Source of the DNA: Paratinospora sagittata | Taxonomy: Eukaryota; Streptophyta; Magnoliopsida; Ranunculales; Menispermaceae | Length of the DNA: 64,000 nt | Assembly: GCA_035771175.1 (NCBI GenBank) | Contig: CM069593.1 | Span: 48,214,054-48,278,053, forward strand | Direction: 5' to 3' | Shown: positions 35,484 through 47,700 of the stretch, one piece after another | How the letters are laid out: every line of letters begins with the position of its first letter | Position numbering within the stretch: the first letter of the stretch is position 1 | Made by a program: the position numbers and the translations under genes | Notes under the pieces: model-generated | The model's database searches: none | What the model was told of the DNA's origin: nothing | Seen by the model: only the letters and a program-made list of their open reading frames with translations

Positions 35484-36664
35484 TTTTTCTTAATACAGTA
35501 ATATATATACATTTTTGGTTACTTTATCTTTTTTGCTCCTTACAAAACCTGTTTCTCATAAACCCAGCAGAAGAACTTTCTCTTTTCTTTCTCTTCCTCT
35601 TTCAGCTTCTTATTAGATCAAAGAAAACGCATCAAAATCCCTGCAACTCTTAACATCTTCTTCTTTTTAATTCATTCCTTCTTTCTTTCTTCTTCTTCTT
35701 CCTCTTAGTTTTTATTTATAGCAAAGCGAACGAAACAGGAACGAAGCTCGAAGGTTCAAACCAGCGGATTGCTCTCTCTGTTCTTCTTGGTATGTCTTCA
35801 ACGTAGATTTCTTTTCGTTATAAGAATATGTGATTGCTGAATGCATTCAAAATGATCAAAATCCAAATTGACGGGACATCAAGAGCGAATTGGACGAGCT
35901 GAAATCGTCGAAGTTATTCAAATTAGTGAAATTAAAATCCCTAGTTTCTGCATTGTAGAAGAAACTGACGATGCCTTCGATAAGAGAGGAGTTCGGAAAT
36001 CGACGGATTTTTTATGTATGAAAACCATCGTTTTTCTTCTAATGGTTTGCCATCTTGGATTTCTCGATCTGAATGCCTGAAAAATGTGCATCTAATTTGT
36101 AGTTCGTGAAATATGTACTGCGGTTGCCCTAGTTTTGTCGAATGTTTTCGAATAGTTTTGTATTATATCTTTAAACCCATCACTGACAGATGTGCTTAGC
36201 CCAAATATCTGAAGCTAAAATCTGAAAAGACCTCAGCAAAGAATCAAGGCCTCATGTGGCTCAAAGAGATGTCAGGACTCATAAGCCTCAACCACCCACG
36301 ATTTCTTTTATTTGCTTGATGCTCAAATTTTGAGTTTTCCCTTTATTTTCAATGTGTAAGATGATCTTGTGCTAGGATTTTCAGAATTTAGACGATAATT
36401 TTTTATTCGATTTTATGCCGACACGTCGTGAGTCTTTATTAAATTTTTGATTTCAGGTCTGAATGACTTGATGGTTGCAGAGGAAACTGTAGCTTTTATT
36501 TGGTCTCGTGAAATAAATTGCTCAGGAGATTTCAAGTCAAGGAGTTGTGAATATTAGGGAAAGCAATTAGGTCACAGGAGGGCAAGGATAAGTTTTTGGT
36601 TCAAAGCTTGTTGTATTTCTTTGACTTCTTTTTAATTTCTGGGAGGCTTGTGCTTGTCACAAAA
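34394..36664. other. Divergent promoter region, anchored-protein gene and MFAP1
   Basis: It contains an ATT microsatellite (34504-34544), a 36 bp-period tandem repeat (34984-35089), a TA plus T tract (35452-35488) and a CT-rich leader-like block (35575-35720). A probable MFAP1 leader intron runs from a GTATGT donor at 35790 to a TTTCAG acceptor ending at 36456. No other gene is supported. Confidence 0.6.
34984..35089. repeat. Tandem repeat with a period of about 36 bp, three units
   Basis: The units start CACTTGATTCGAAAACGATC (34984), CACCCGACCTGAAACGATCG (35021) and CACATGACTCGAAAATGACC (35056). Each continues with an AACT/ACCT-CGGAAGC-like segment. Divergence is moderate. There is no coding frame. 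Confidence 0.7.
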
Positions 36665-39455
36665 ATGTCAGTCACAGCAGGTGTCAGCGACACTGTAATT
36701 GCAGTCAGAGATAAACTCAGAGGTAAAATAGGGCAAACGAAAGTTAAAAGGTATTGGCCTGGTAAGGCTCCAGAATGGGCAGATGATGGTGATGAAGATG
36801 GTGATATAAGGACTGAGAGAGAAGTTACGTTGGAGAAAGCGTTGGAGAAAGCTTTTCCTTCTAGAGACGATTCAGAAATTGTTGAAAAAGATGACCCCAG
36901 GTTGCGTCGTTTGGCAGTGAGTAAAATAGATAACCGAGATGAAATAAGAGCTGATCATCGCCGCATTAGACAAGCTGAGATTGTTTCAACTATAGAAGAG
37001 GAAAACAATAGGCAGGAACGCTTAGATTTAGAGGAGGAGGATGAGGACGCCTTGGAGGAAAGGAGAAGAAGAATTAGGGAGAAATTACTTCAGCAACAGC
37101 AAGAAGCGGTGCTTCTTCCAGAAGAAGAGGAAGAGGAGGTAGAGGAAGAGGAAGAGGAAGAGTCCGAGTATGAGACTGACTCTGAAGAGGAATTAACGGG
37201 TATTGCTATGATTAAGCCTGTCTTTGTGCCCAAGTCTGAACGTGACACAGTAGCTGAGCGTGAGCGGCTTGAAGCAGAAGAACAGGCCCTTGAAGAAGCA
37301 ATGAAGAGGAGGTTGGAAGAGAGGAAGGTTGAAACAAAACAAATTGTTGTTTCTGAGATCCGGAAAGATGAAGAAATCCAAAAGAATTTGGAAGTGGAGG
37401 CTAATGCTGCTGATGTGGATACTGATGATGAGGTTAATGAGGCAGAAGAGTATGAAGCATGGAAGGCTAGGGAGATTGCTAGAATTAAGAGGGATAGGGA
37501 TGATCGGGAAGCAATGTTGAAGGAAAGGGAGGAGATAGAAAAGGTGCGGAATATGACAGAGGAGGAACGAAGGGAATGGGAGAGGAAGAATCCAAAACCA
37601 CTTCCGGCAGGAAAACAGAAATGGAGGTTCATGCAGAAGTATTACCACAAGGGTGCTTTCTTCCAGTCGGATGCAGATGATCATTCTGCAACAGCTGCCT
37701 CAGACAACATATACACTCGTGATTTCTCTGCCCCAACCGGTGAGGATAAGATGGATAAGACCATATTGCCAAAGGTCATGCAGGTCAAGCACTTTGGACG
37801 CAGTGGTAGGACAAAATGGACTCATCTTGTCAGTGAGGATACAACCGACTGGAACAATCCGTAAGTTTTTATTAGCCTATAATTTTGGCTCTTTTTATTA
37901 TTTTTACACTTAAATTCTTTTCACTTATAGAATGAATTAGTGCTACTCAGCATATTTTTTAATCTGTTTGATGAACCGAACTGCTAATAATCAAAGGAAT
38001 TTGATGTTTTAGGAGTTACTTCTATTTTTGTGGAAGTTGTTTAGCATAGTTTAGTTGGGATGAAGTCACCTTGTGATTCAGACTGTTCTGAGGTTACTGG
38101 AACCTGTTTAGATGTGTCATAAACAAAAGATTTGACTGATTAATGGATCTTAAAAGATTCATTGCATCAGCCTTTTTTTAAAAAAATAAAATAAAATTAC
38201 TTACCTATTGTTCACTGGTGTGGTGCCACCATTGAGCAATATAAAGGGGGGCATCATTTTGAGACGCAGAGACAGTTAAAATTCTTGTATGGAGTTTGTC
38301 AGCTCTATTCCAACAAAAATCTCAGTTCATGGCATCATGCATTAACGATGTAATTTTATTTTATTTCTATAATACATTATAAAAAATTATAAACTTGCAG
38401 GTTGGTTCCTCTAATTTGGATAGAGAACGGAGGGGTCAAATTGTGTTTATGAATACATATCTACAGATACTTGTGGGCTTATGTACACATTTATGTGCTT
38501 CTATATTTAGTCTATACAATTCCCACTTGGTAATATCTGAAAAATCCCTAGGCTTTGGTAGTTTGTGGCAATCATGTTTTGTGCATGCACAAGTATGTAT
38601 GGTTGCATATTGCATGTTTCATGAAGTCATTTGGATTGAAAACCATTTAACATTTGGGTGGGAGTTGTTTAGCATCATTCTAGAGGAGATACCATTGCTG
38701 AATGTTTTTTATGTGAAGGTCGGAGGGCCTTTGGAGCTGCTGCAGTGAAAGTTTAACATCTACAAGTTTTCCAGTATCTTTTGGTGTAGATGCTTTGGCA
38801 TTTTTTTTTTGTCAAGTATATGTTTTATGTTTAGTAAGACGGTACTGTATGTATAACTCGCTTGCTGGGTAGTTTGTGATGTCCACTGTAAGTGTATGCT
38901 TTGACAATCCATCTACAGATGAACCCCAAATGACAGCATTAGAAACCATGGGTTTATAGGTAGTGACTTTAGTAAAAGGAAAGGTTGGCTGAGTTGGTAG
39001 TGATGCACGATGCATAATTCCATTCTCTCATGTATATTGTTGGTGTCCAAGAGACTGATTAGGGTTTATTTTATTTTATTTTCTGATTTTCTTTATTTGG
39101 GTTGTTAGTTTGTTAGGGTTTTTGACTAGAATTTGGATATGCCCGAGTTTCCTAATTGAGTTATAAGTCTAGATGCGGTTTATAAATACTTTAGGTTGTA
39201 AATTGAGGAACGACCGCCAATGAATTATTAGAAGTCAGTTCGTATTATTAGTTGTCGTTTTTATTTTTTTTTGTTTTTAAATTTCACTATCTTTTCTCTC
39301 TTGAGCTTTCTTTTGATGTCTGTTAATGTCTTGAATACAGGTGGACTTACAATGATCCTCTTCGAGCAAAATACAATGCTAAAATGGCAGGGATGAATGC
39401 ACCAATATCAAAACCCAAAGGAAGCAAGAAATTGAAAGATTGGGAATCACGTTAA
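36665..39455 (+). CDS. MFAP1: MFAP1-like spliceosomal protein
   Basis: MFAP1 is a nuclear spliceosome component (B-complex stage, partner of PRP38-type factors). Exons 36665-37860 and 39341-39455 join CC/G in frame to 436 residues, the expected plant length. The N-terminus has [15 protein letters not shown]; residues 70-240 are charged coiled-coil with an acidic block (about 175-200, mostly Glu) and [11 protein letters not shown]. The conserved MFAP1 domain follows: [70 protein letters not shown] and, after the intron, [16 protein letters not shown] chose the ATG before SVTAGVSD. The same frame is open upstream, but that part looks like untranslated leader with no ATG start. The 1.48 kb intron has only AT-rich filler. 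Confidence 0.95.
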
Positions 39456-41790
39456 ATATCCCGCTTCAAATGTCTCAAGGTGTTCTATGATCCATCTTCC
39501 TGGTAGAGATATCAACCTTTGCTGGCTATTATGAAGGTGTTGGGTTACATACATCTGCATTTTTTTGACTTGGCTGAATTTTAGTTAGCTCGTACAGTGC
39601 GGATTTACCTAACTCGACTTCATAAAGCATGGAGCTACTTTCCTACTTGTATGCTATATTCTAAGCAACTACCTATTCTTAATGCTTGATAGATGCCTTC
39701 CAACAGCTGCATAAGCTATGCAAGCCCTGTTTTGAAATTCCTAAAGCAGTGTTCAGCCACCCAGAAATATTCTCCCTTTGGGAATGTAGGAGTAATTATA
39801 TCTCATCATGCAGGTCCTGTTTTGAAGTTCACTCTTTCAAAGTGCCAGTTACATTTTCTTTTGATTATGAAATATCAGAAGTTGTTTAATGGTCATTGAA
39901 CCACTATGAGAATCTAGAATTATAAAAAACTAATGAGCAAGAATAAATATCATATTGCATAAATTAGTTGTGATCGTAATGGGTCTTATTTGCTAAAAGG
40001 GCTTGGTGTGGTAGTAAATAATGCTCCATTGTGATTAGGATGTCATTACTCACTTTTAATTCAAATCATTAGCATATAAAATAAATGTTTTTTTTTTTTT
40101 TTTTCATGTTTCTCAGAGTAAATTGTATTGGATGGGATGCTCTGAAATGAGAGTCCCAACTTCATCCAGTAGATTACATTTTTATGTAAATAGATCCGAA
40201 CATGTGGGTTTTGAGACTTAACAGATTTTCAGATAAATTTAACTCTGAAAAACTACTTCAAATGAGGAGTTGCTCAAGGTTATCAGAAGAGGGTCCAACC
40301 GTAAATGGAAGAATAAAAAGAGATGACAGTATGACTTGAGGAATTTAGGAAGTAGACACGATGATGGAATTTAGGAATTTATTTTGCAAAATAAATAAAT
40401 AAAAATAAAAGACTGCAACAATTAGATGATGGAACCAATGAAATCTTTGGTTTCAAGACTCTTGCATCCACAGCTCAAAGATCTTCACATTTCAGAGCGA
40501 AGGACAGATAATGTAAAAGCGCAAATGCTTGGCCTCCATAACATTAACTATTTTACAGTAATTGCAATACAAAAGCATATCTAAATATCAAGCATCACAA
40601 GAAAGTAGTCTGGACAGAGTTTCCCCAGCAGGAAAATTGGGGATGTTCTAATGCTGTTGCGCTGTGTCTGTCTCTCCCGTGTATATTCCTCCAAAAGTTA
40701 TGAGAGCTATACATCATGAGGTTCACACTCTTACAAATCTAACAGAGACAGCCACCATAAAGAGTGATTCTACAAATGGTGCAAGCAAAACCTGGCCACA
40801 GCTGCTGCAGCAGCAGCAGCAGAAACGGTTGCAGAGACATGGGACTAGGTCCTGTAGAAGATGAACTTAAACTGAATCTATGTTTAGTGTATGCGCATCT
40901 ATTAACGCCTACAAACACATACAACCAAATGATAGAGAAAGTTAAAATGCCGAAAAAAGAGTCAAAACACACATAAATGCCCATCAAACAAAATCAAAGC
41001 CTAGTTCTAGCAATGAATGGTTTAAATTCTTCAATGGCCATATATTTCAGTTATCTGAACCATAAAAAGAGATCTCATCTGATGAACATTTTGGGATGGG
41101 CAACTAAGTGGGTGTGCATATTGGGACAACATAATTTTTGACCCTAACTGCTAGATAAACCTGTTTATAAAGAAACAGAGAGATGAGTGGATTCAACTCT
41201 GCTGATTCTCCCACCCATGTTTCCAGTAATATTCTCAAATGGGTTAATTGTTGAGGATTTAGAATGGTAATGCAGCGTCATAACAAAGGAAGTACTAAAG
41301 TTGAGTCCTTAGGTATTGGATCCACTAAGTTTTACTGCAAAACTTTAGACATGGAAAGGAGGAACCATAATGGGAAGACATTATATGCTGACTGGCACAA
41401 AGAGAAGATTCAATGTAAGCCTTTTTAACTGGATCTGATCTGGGTTTCACCGTTAGTTTTCTGTGTCACAGAATAAGAATCATAATCACTGGAAGCTTAC
41501 TGGATGACCAAGATTGCAGATGCTGCGTACTAAAAGCTTGAATAGTTTTAGGTAGTAACGGGCAAGATAATATCTTTTCAGTCCAGACCTTCTACCATAA
41601 GTTTGACTTGAAGGATCACTTCCATTGAAATAACCAGGCCAAATATGTCTGATTTATCAATTTATAATGAGCATTGAGCAATGGGCTACTCATACCTCAA
41701 TTCCTCGTTCGCATAGAAGAATTTCCTAGAGTCCCTTTCACAGTTTCACCAATGGTTAATGCACTTGATGTTCAGCTTGAAGCACACTCC
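39456..41790. other. Convergent 3' flanks of MFAP1 and PNP1
   Basis: It holds both 3' UTRs, T and A tracts, and a short CAG run (40801-40822). A frame across that run on the plus strand is short and lacks any recognisable domain. I see no gene, mobile element or structured RNA I can support. Confidence 0.55.
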
Positions 41791-44700
41791 TTAACCAACT
41801 TTCGTCTCTCCATTAACAACACCACTTACTGGTCTATTACTGCTCTTCTTTTGTCTTTCATCGACATAGGACCCATCTTTTGAAGAGGTAATTGATTTCT
41901 TCACAATATTTCCTAGGTTGCTGGAACTATCCTGGGATGGAATCACCTTCTTTGACGAACTTGATAGCTTTGGAAGAGTTGACCCATCCTGGCCATGTTT
42001 ATCCACTGCTTGATCTTCAACCTTTGACGAGCTTGTGACTTTCTTAGTTGTACCCTTTCCGGAGGCACTTTGAGAAGATCCACCATCCTTTGTGGGGATA
42101 AATGTTCGCTGCTTCAAACTGGTTTTCTCAGATGCTGAATCAGGAAGTAGTGCTCGACGGCTAAGCCGCAGCTGACCCTTTTCATTTATCTGCAAGACAA
42201 ACATGGGACATAGTTTACCAAAAAAAAAGTTCACTAAGAAAATCTATTAAATGCAAATGAATTTAATAAGATTACTATATAGTAATTGAGACCAGAGGCT
42301 CAGTTGAGTGTTCAGTCCTTTTTTTTTAGCAGAAACAAAGATTGTATTTTATTTAATAAGCTTAAATGTTACAAGTACAGAAAAAAAGCGCAGGGGGTGC
42401 TCATCTATGCCAAATCCATCTTACAATTAATGTCCCTCTTATCCCACTATGGCTTTATCCTAATTAGAAAAATCATTGCCATTGCCAATGTTCAGTCTTT
42501 CAATTATTCCCATGCAAACTTTTTAATAACTAAAAATAAAGTATGTCTTAATAATGTGAAGACAAAATAATACCTTCCATATATGTATGATGTATCTATC
42601 TACACAAACATGGTTTGCTTGCAAAGCCCATTTCTGCTGATTGGTTTGCCAACTAAAAGACTACGCATCATACTCAATGGAGCAAAAGTGCTTGCAACCA
42701 AGAAATGACACATACATAGGAAAAGGGTGAATATAAGACAATAGAGACTTTTGAATAAGGAAATATATGAGCAAATACTACAGTACTTATGATTAGAGAT
42801 GACATCATTGACTAAAGTTGTAATAGAAATGTGAATGCTAAGATTGACATGTCATAAAACTTTAAAAGATAAAATTAAAAAGAAGCATATTTGAGAAATG
42901 GTAAGAGTAACCCCAATTAAAGATAAAATGAGAGAAAACCAATTAAGGTGGTTTGAACATATACAATGAAGGCCTTCGGATGCACTAGTTAGAAAGAGTG
43001 ACTTATTAACACTATATGGTAAGAATAGAGGTAGAGGAAGACCTAAAATAACATGGACAAAGATAATTAAAAACAATTAAACTTCTTGTAATTTAAATAC
43101 CGACTTAGCCTTTGATAGAGCAGGTGGAGGAAGCAGATTCATGTAGCCGACCCCATGTAATTGAGAAAAGGCTTAGTTGAGTTGAGTTTTGAGTTTATCA
43201 TTGGCTAAAGCCAATAAAAACTTGAATATAAAACAATGGGGACTTTTGATGTGTAAAGTTTAGTACAAACAATTCTTCCCTCCCCACAACAACAGTATTA
43301 GGTAAATACAAACTCCACAAGATGGAATGGAAAAGATCTGAGAAGAAGTGAATATCTTTTCAACATTTCTCTGGATCAGGAATAGGACCTATTACGAGAT
43401 TTTATTTTATTTTATTTATTGGTGCAATAACTTTGAAAAGGCTAATCACTAATCTTTTCTTTCATCTTGGCTAAGTTGCTTTGGCAAGTGAAATGAAGAG
43501 TACATGATAGAGAGACCATAAAAGTTTAATATCTCAAAATAAGCTTGAAGTAAAAAATGGAACCCTAGGAATAGGCTTGCTACCCTTAAATGAGATATGA
43601 CTTCTTCCTGATCTAACATTCTTGTCAATACAACATATTCATTTTGCTCCGATCGTAATCTTAATGAAGAACATAACCCCATGAATAGAAACGCCCCCAT
43701 CATGAAGGATCTTGCAATGTATTGGTGAGGGTGTATAATGCAGCTCGAGTAGTCAAGTCCTGGCATAGGTGCCTTAATCTAACAAATATGGCTCAAGCAT
43801 TAGTTGAATGTTGAAATAAAATTCTAAAACTATTTCCCAATAGTTGGCATAAAGCTTCATCCTAGAAGATGAATTTGTGAAAACCCCAAACATTTTTTTC
43901 AGCTCAATAAAATAGAATTCATTAATCATTATTGATTATACAATCAAAAAGGTAAAAGGAGAAAGGAGAAAAAAAACCACAGTTGGAAATTTTCTAACAG
44001 CCAGTTCAAAAAGATTTTCAATCAGGTCCATCCCCTTTTACGTTGTTACCATCCCAAGGAATGTTATGCATAGATCTAGGGTTAGAATCATTTTAATAAG
44101 ATTTATGCCTCACTAAAATGCTGCAGGTTGGCCGTAAAGTAGTCTTGGACTTTCCAACATAACCCTATTCCAAATTTCCACCCATAATTAGGGAGGATGA
44201 TAATATTCTGCTGGCTATAAGTATTTCCATGTACACTTTTTCCAGCAGAAAACAATTTCATTCAGAATACTTTCAATAGGGAGTTCCATGGTGACAGTTA
44301 AGGGTCTTTCAAGACTTAATTCTACCATTCATTAGCAAAGGCATATGGGAACTAAATCGTTCCTTTCCTTTCTCTTTATTTTTACTCCTTTTAGGGTTGG
44401 CTAGACTCCACTACAGTATCTACATTTGTTACAGCAGGAAGCTGACAAACCATCATGACAACAATGATAGGTAATCTGATTTGTGATATGGGCAAGCTAG
44501 CTGCTTTAAGGTCTGGCAAGACCATTTATAGCCTCAACCATGTAGTTACCTACATTTCAGAGAGAGAGTTATAGCCATGTTTCCTTATAGAAAACTTTAT
44601 CAATTAGGTAAAAATGGGTGAGGAAGTCAGTGACCTCAATAAGCTTGACATCCAAACGGTCCCCAACTTTAAAAGCCTGCAAGTGAGGTACAAAGATAAT

Positions 44701-47700
44701 TTATTCCAACATGATCTCTGCATAACCAGGCTCAAAACAGAAACAAATATATGTAAATAAGTGTGATGCTTTACATCTTCCGCCTTTGGAAGCCAATCTC
44801 CACTCAACTCACTAATATGGCAGAGTCCCTGTAGAAAGATAGTGAATATCTCGAGAGTTACAAAATCTAGTACGATTAAAAAAAAAATCTACAAACATTA
44901 CATGGATCATGAGATTGGAGCCCAAGTCAAAATTACTAGAAAAATATGCTAACTTATATTGAAAATTTTGAATAATGATAACCAGTAGTAAAATTCATCC
45001 GACAGATATTGAATGGTCAAATAAGTTAAATATACTTCTAAATCCTCACGCCATAATCTATTTTCCAATCAACCTGAATAGCATGTGAGGCATACGTTGA
45101 ACAAAATTTTATCCAGATGACATAGACATAATAACACAGAGGAAGCAAATATGAATCAATGGATTTTCAAGACAAAAAAGAAAAGAAGAAAGAGTTTTTT
45201 TACTTTCAAGGAGGATGACATTGTGATTGATTATTGATTTTCGTAATTGAGGTTTTTGATATAAATAACTCCATTGAAACAACTTAGAAACTTACTAAAA
45301 TGGTCAAAATAAGTTTCCTAAGCTATCTATAATACTATAGAAACTTTCTAATGCTATTACCACTTTATTTAGACACCTCTAGATACTTTCCAATGCACCT
45401 TAAATAATAAAAACAAAAAACTAATTAGAAACCATCAAAAATAGAAACTTCCTAAAATATAATTCTACCATAATAAAAACCTTTCTCGGATAAGGAAACT
45501 TGACTAGAAAATGAAAATGAAAAAAAAAATAAAAAATGAAAAAGTAAAAACTAAATTGTGGAACCTTCTTAAGCATTATTTTATGTCCTACATCACATAA
45601 TCAGGTAAATATGTTGGTCAAAGCTAAATAATGTAAAACTGAAATCGGAGCCAAGTCCCCATATGTTTTTCTATATACTTATACATAGATTACAAGGGAT
45701 TTCACTTGGAAGAGATCAAAGCCGATATCAACCAAAATAGTGGTAATAAACCAATCTACATTTTATCAAAACCAACACCTCACTCTAAGTTGACTACTTA
45801 CTAAGCTTTCTAGCATTCCATTGAATAGGGAATAATGAATACTACGAAAATCACAAATCACAATATTATTGGTTCTAATCATTTCTACCACGCTCTAACC
45901 CAATCACCCAATCCATTAAAATTACACATTGAGTCTAGACTTTGAGACCAACTTGGCATTAGAATGGGACAAAAGCTCAGTACATATGATAGTAAAAGCA
46001 TCCTCAATTAATTAGCAAGCTTCTTTCCAATCAAGGAACATTGCCATCTAACGTGGATGGCAATGTCACCAAATTTTACTCATGTAAAGGATCTTAGTTT
46101 TTCTTTCTCTTTTTTCTTTTCTTTTCTTTTATTTTTTTTTAGAAGAAACAATAAATATTATAGTAAAGGATCTTAGTTTTTCACAACTTAAGGCCCAGTT
46201 TGGTTCATGATGTAGAACAAGTTGCACTTAATTTTATGGAGAAATATGACAAGAAGAAGACCAAGTTGTAAAAATTTTGAGTCAACTCAGTTTGTTTGCT
46301 TCAACTCACTTTGACTGAGTCTACTCATGCCAAATTGGGCAAACTTAGTCAAGTTCTATTTTTAAGGGAATCCCATCTTTTTCTATTTTGTTCTAGTTGC
46401 CTTTTCTAGTCCTTGTCTATTTAGATCTTGTTTGTTACTACTTTGAAGAAGTTTCTATTTTCATTTGATTTGATTAGAAAGTGTCTAGATAGAGTTGTAA
46501 TAGCATTAGAAAGTTGCTAAAGTGTTATAGATAGCTTAGAAAACTTATTTTTAAGTGTTTTAGAAGTTTCTAAGTTGTTTCAAAAGAGCTATCTATATAA
46601 AGAGCTCCAATTACGAAAATTAGCGTTCAATCAATCAATATATCAATTATCTTTCTTTCTATTTGAGAGTAAAATTCAATTTCTAATTCTTTCTTTTTTT
46701 TAAATTTTCTTTTGAATCCATGAATTCAAATATGCTTCCGCTATGTTAGTTCATGATTCATATTACATTTTTATCGATCAGAAAATCAAAAAGCAAGTTT
46801 GGCTCATCAAATTTAAAAGCAGTTTTTTCAAATTTCACTTCGAGAACAAGCTGTTTTTTTTTTAAAATGATAAAAAGTTGTTTTCTGACTTTTTGCTTTT
46901 TGGTTTGTATCCCATGATTTAAATCATAATAAATATTTGTTCAAAAAAAAAAATCATAATAAATATAGCCCAAATTTTTTTTTTATCAATTTTCAATTCT
47001 AGTTCTGAAGTCTACGTTAAGTATCAAATAGATTCTTAGTGCACATGGTATAAGCGTTATTAATATATTATTGATCAAGAGAATAGTTATATGCGTATAG
47101 ATAATATTCTCATCACACATGAATATTTGATCTTCTGGAAAAACTAATATAAAACCATGTTTCACAATCATTTTCCTTATAAAGATAAAGATTCTACTGA
47201 TTCAATTACAACATAGTCACACTAACTGATTTCTTTTTCCATTTCAGAGGTCAAAGTTTTGTAGATATGAACAGATTCAGACAGTTATTCTAGGATGGAA
47301 TTTGTACCTCACGACCAGGAGCAATTTCAACAAAAACTCCGTACGGAGCTATTGATTTGATCTCACAGTTCCTGGTTGGAAAAATACCAAAATAAATAAA
47401 TTACCAAAAATTCACAATTTTATCATGCAACTAATAGTTGAATAAACAAACGACCTATTCCCAATATCAAAATAATGTCCAAAAAGTGAGATTTCTACTT
47501 CTTGAACAAATCTACTGTCTGGAATACAACTGTGAGATATGTTAATCCACCAAAGATTCAATGTAAATGGAATAAAGACTTCGTCTAATAATGAAAAACA
47601 ACAATAATGAATGCACGGCCATTTTGAATGACCTTGAGAACTGGGAAGTTGAATATTATTGGTGGAAGGGCATTGCAGAAGAATGAGGCATTGCATTTAT

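Noticed and set aside
36596..36664. N-terminal extension of MFAP1
   Set aside because: The frame is open upstream but starts at TTG; the first ATG in context is 36665 and matches the known MFAP1 start.
37090..37684. Two long minus-strand frames opposite MFAP1
   Set aside because: Ser/Phe-rich readings are the complement of Glu/Lys/Arg codons in MFAP1.
38395..38748. Plus-strand frame of 117 codons in the MFAP1 intron
   Set aside because: No homology recognised, and the exons at 37860 and 39341 join perfectly without it.
40664..40864. Plus-strand frame with a Gln run
   Set aside because: The Gln run is only a CAG repeat; the frame has no domain and sits in a 3' flank.
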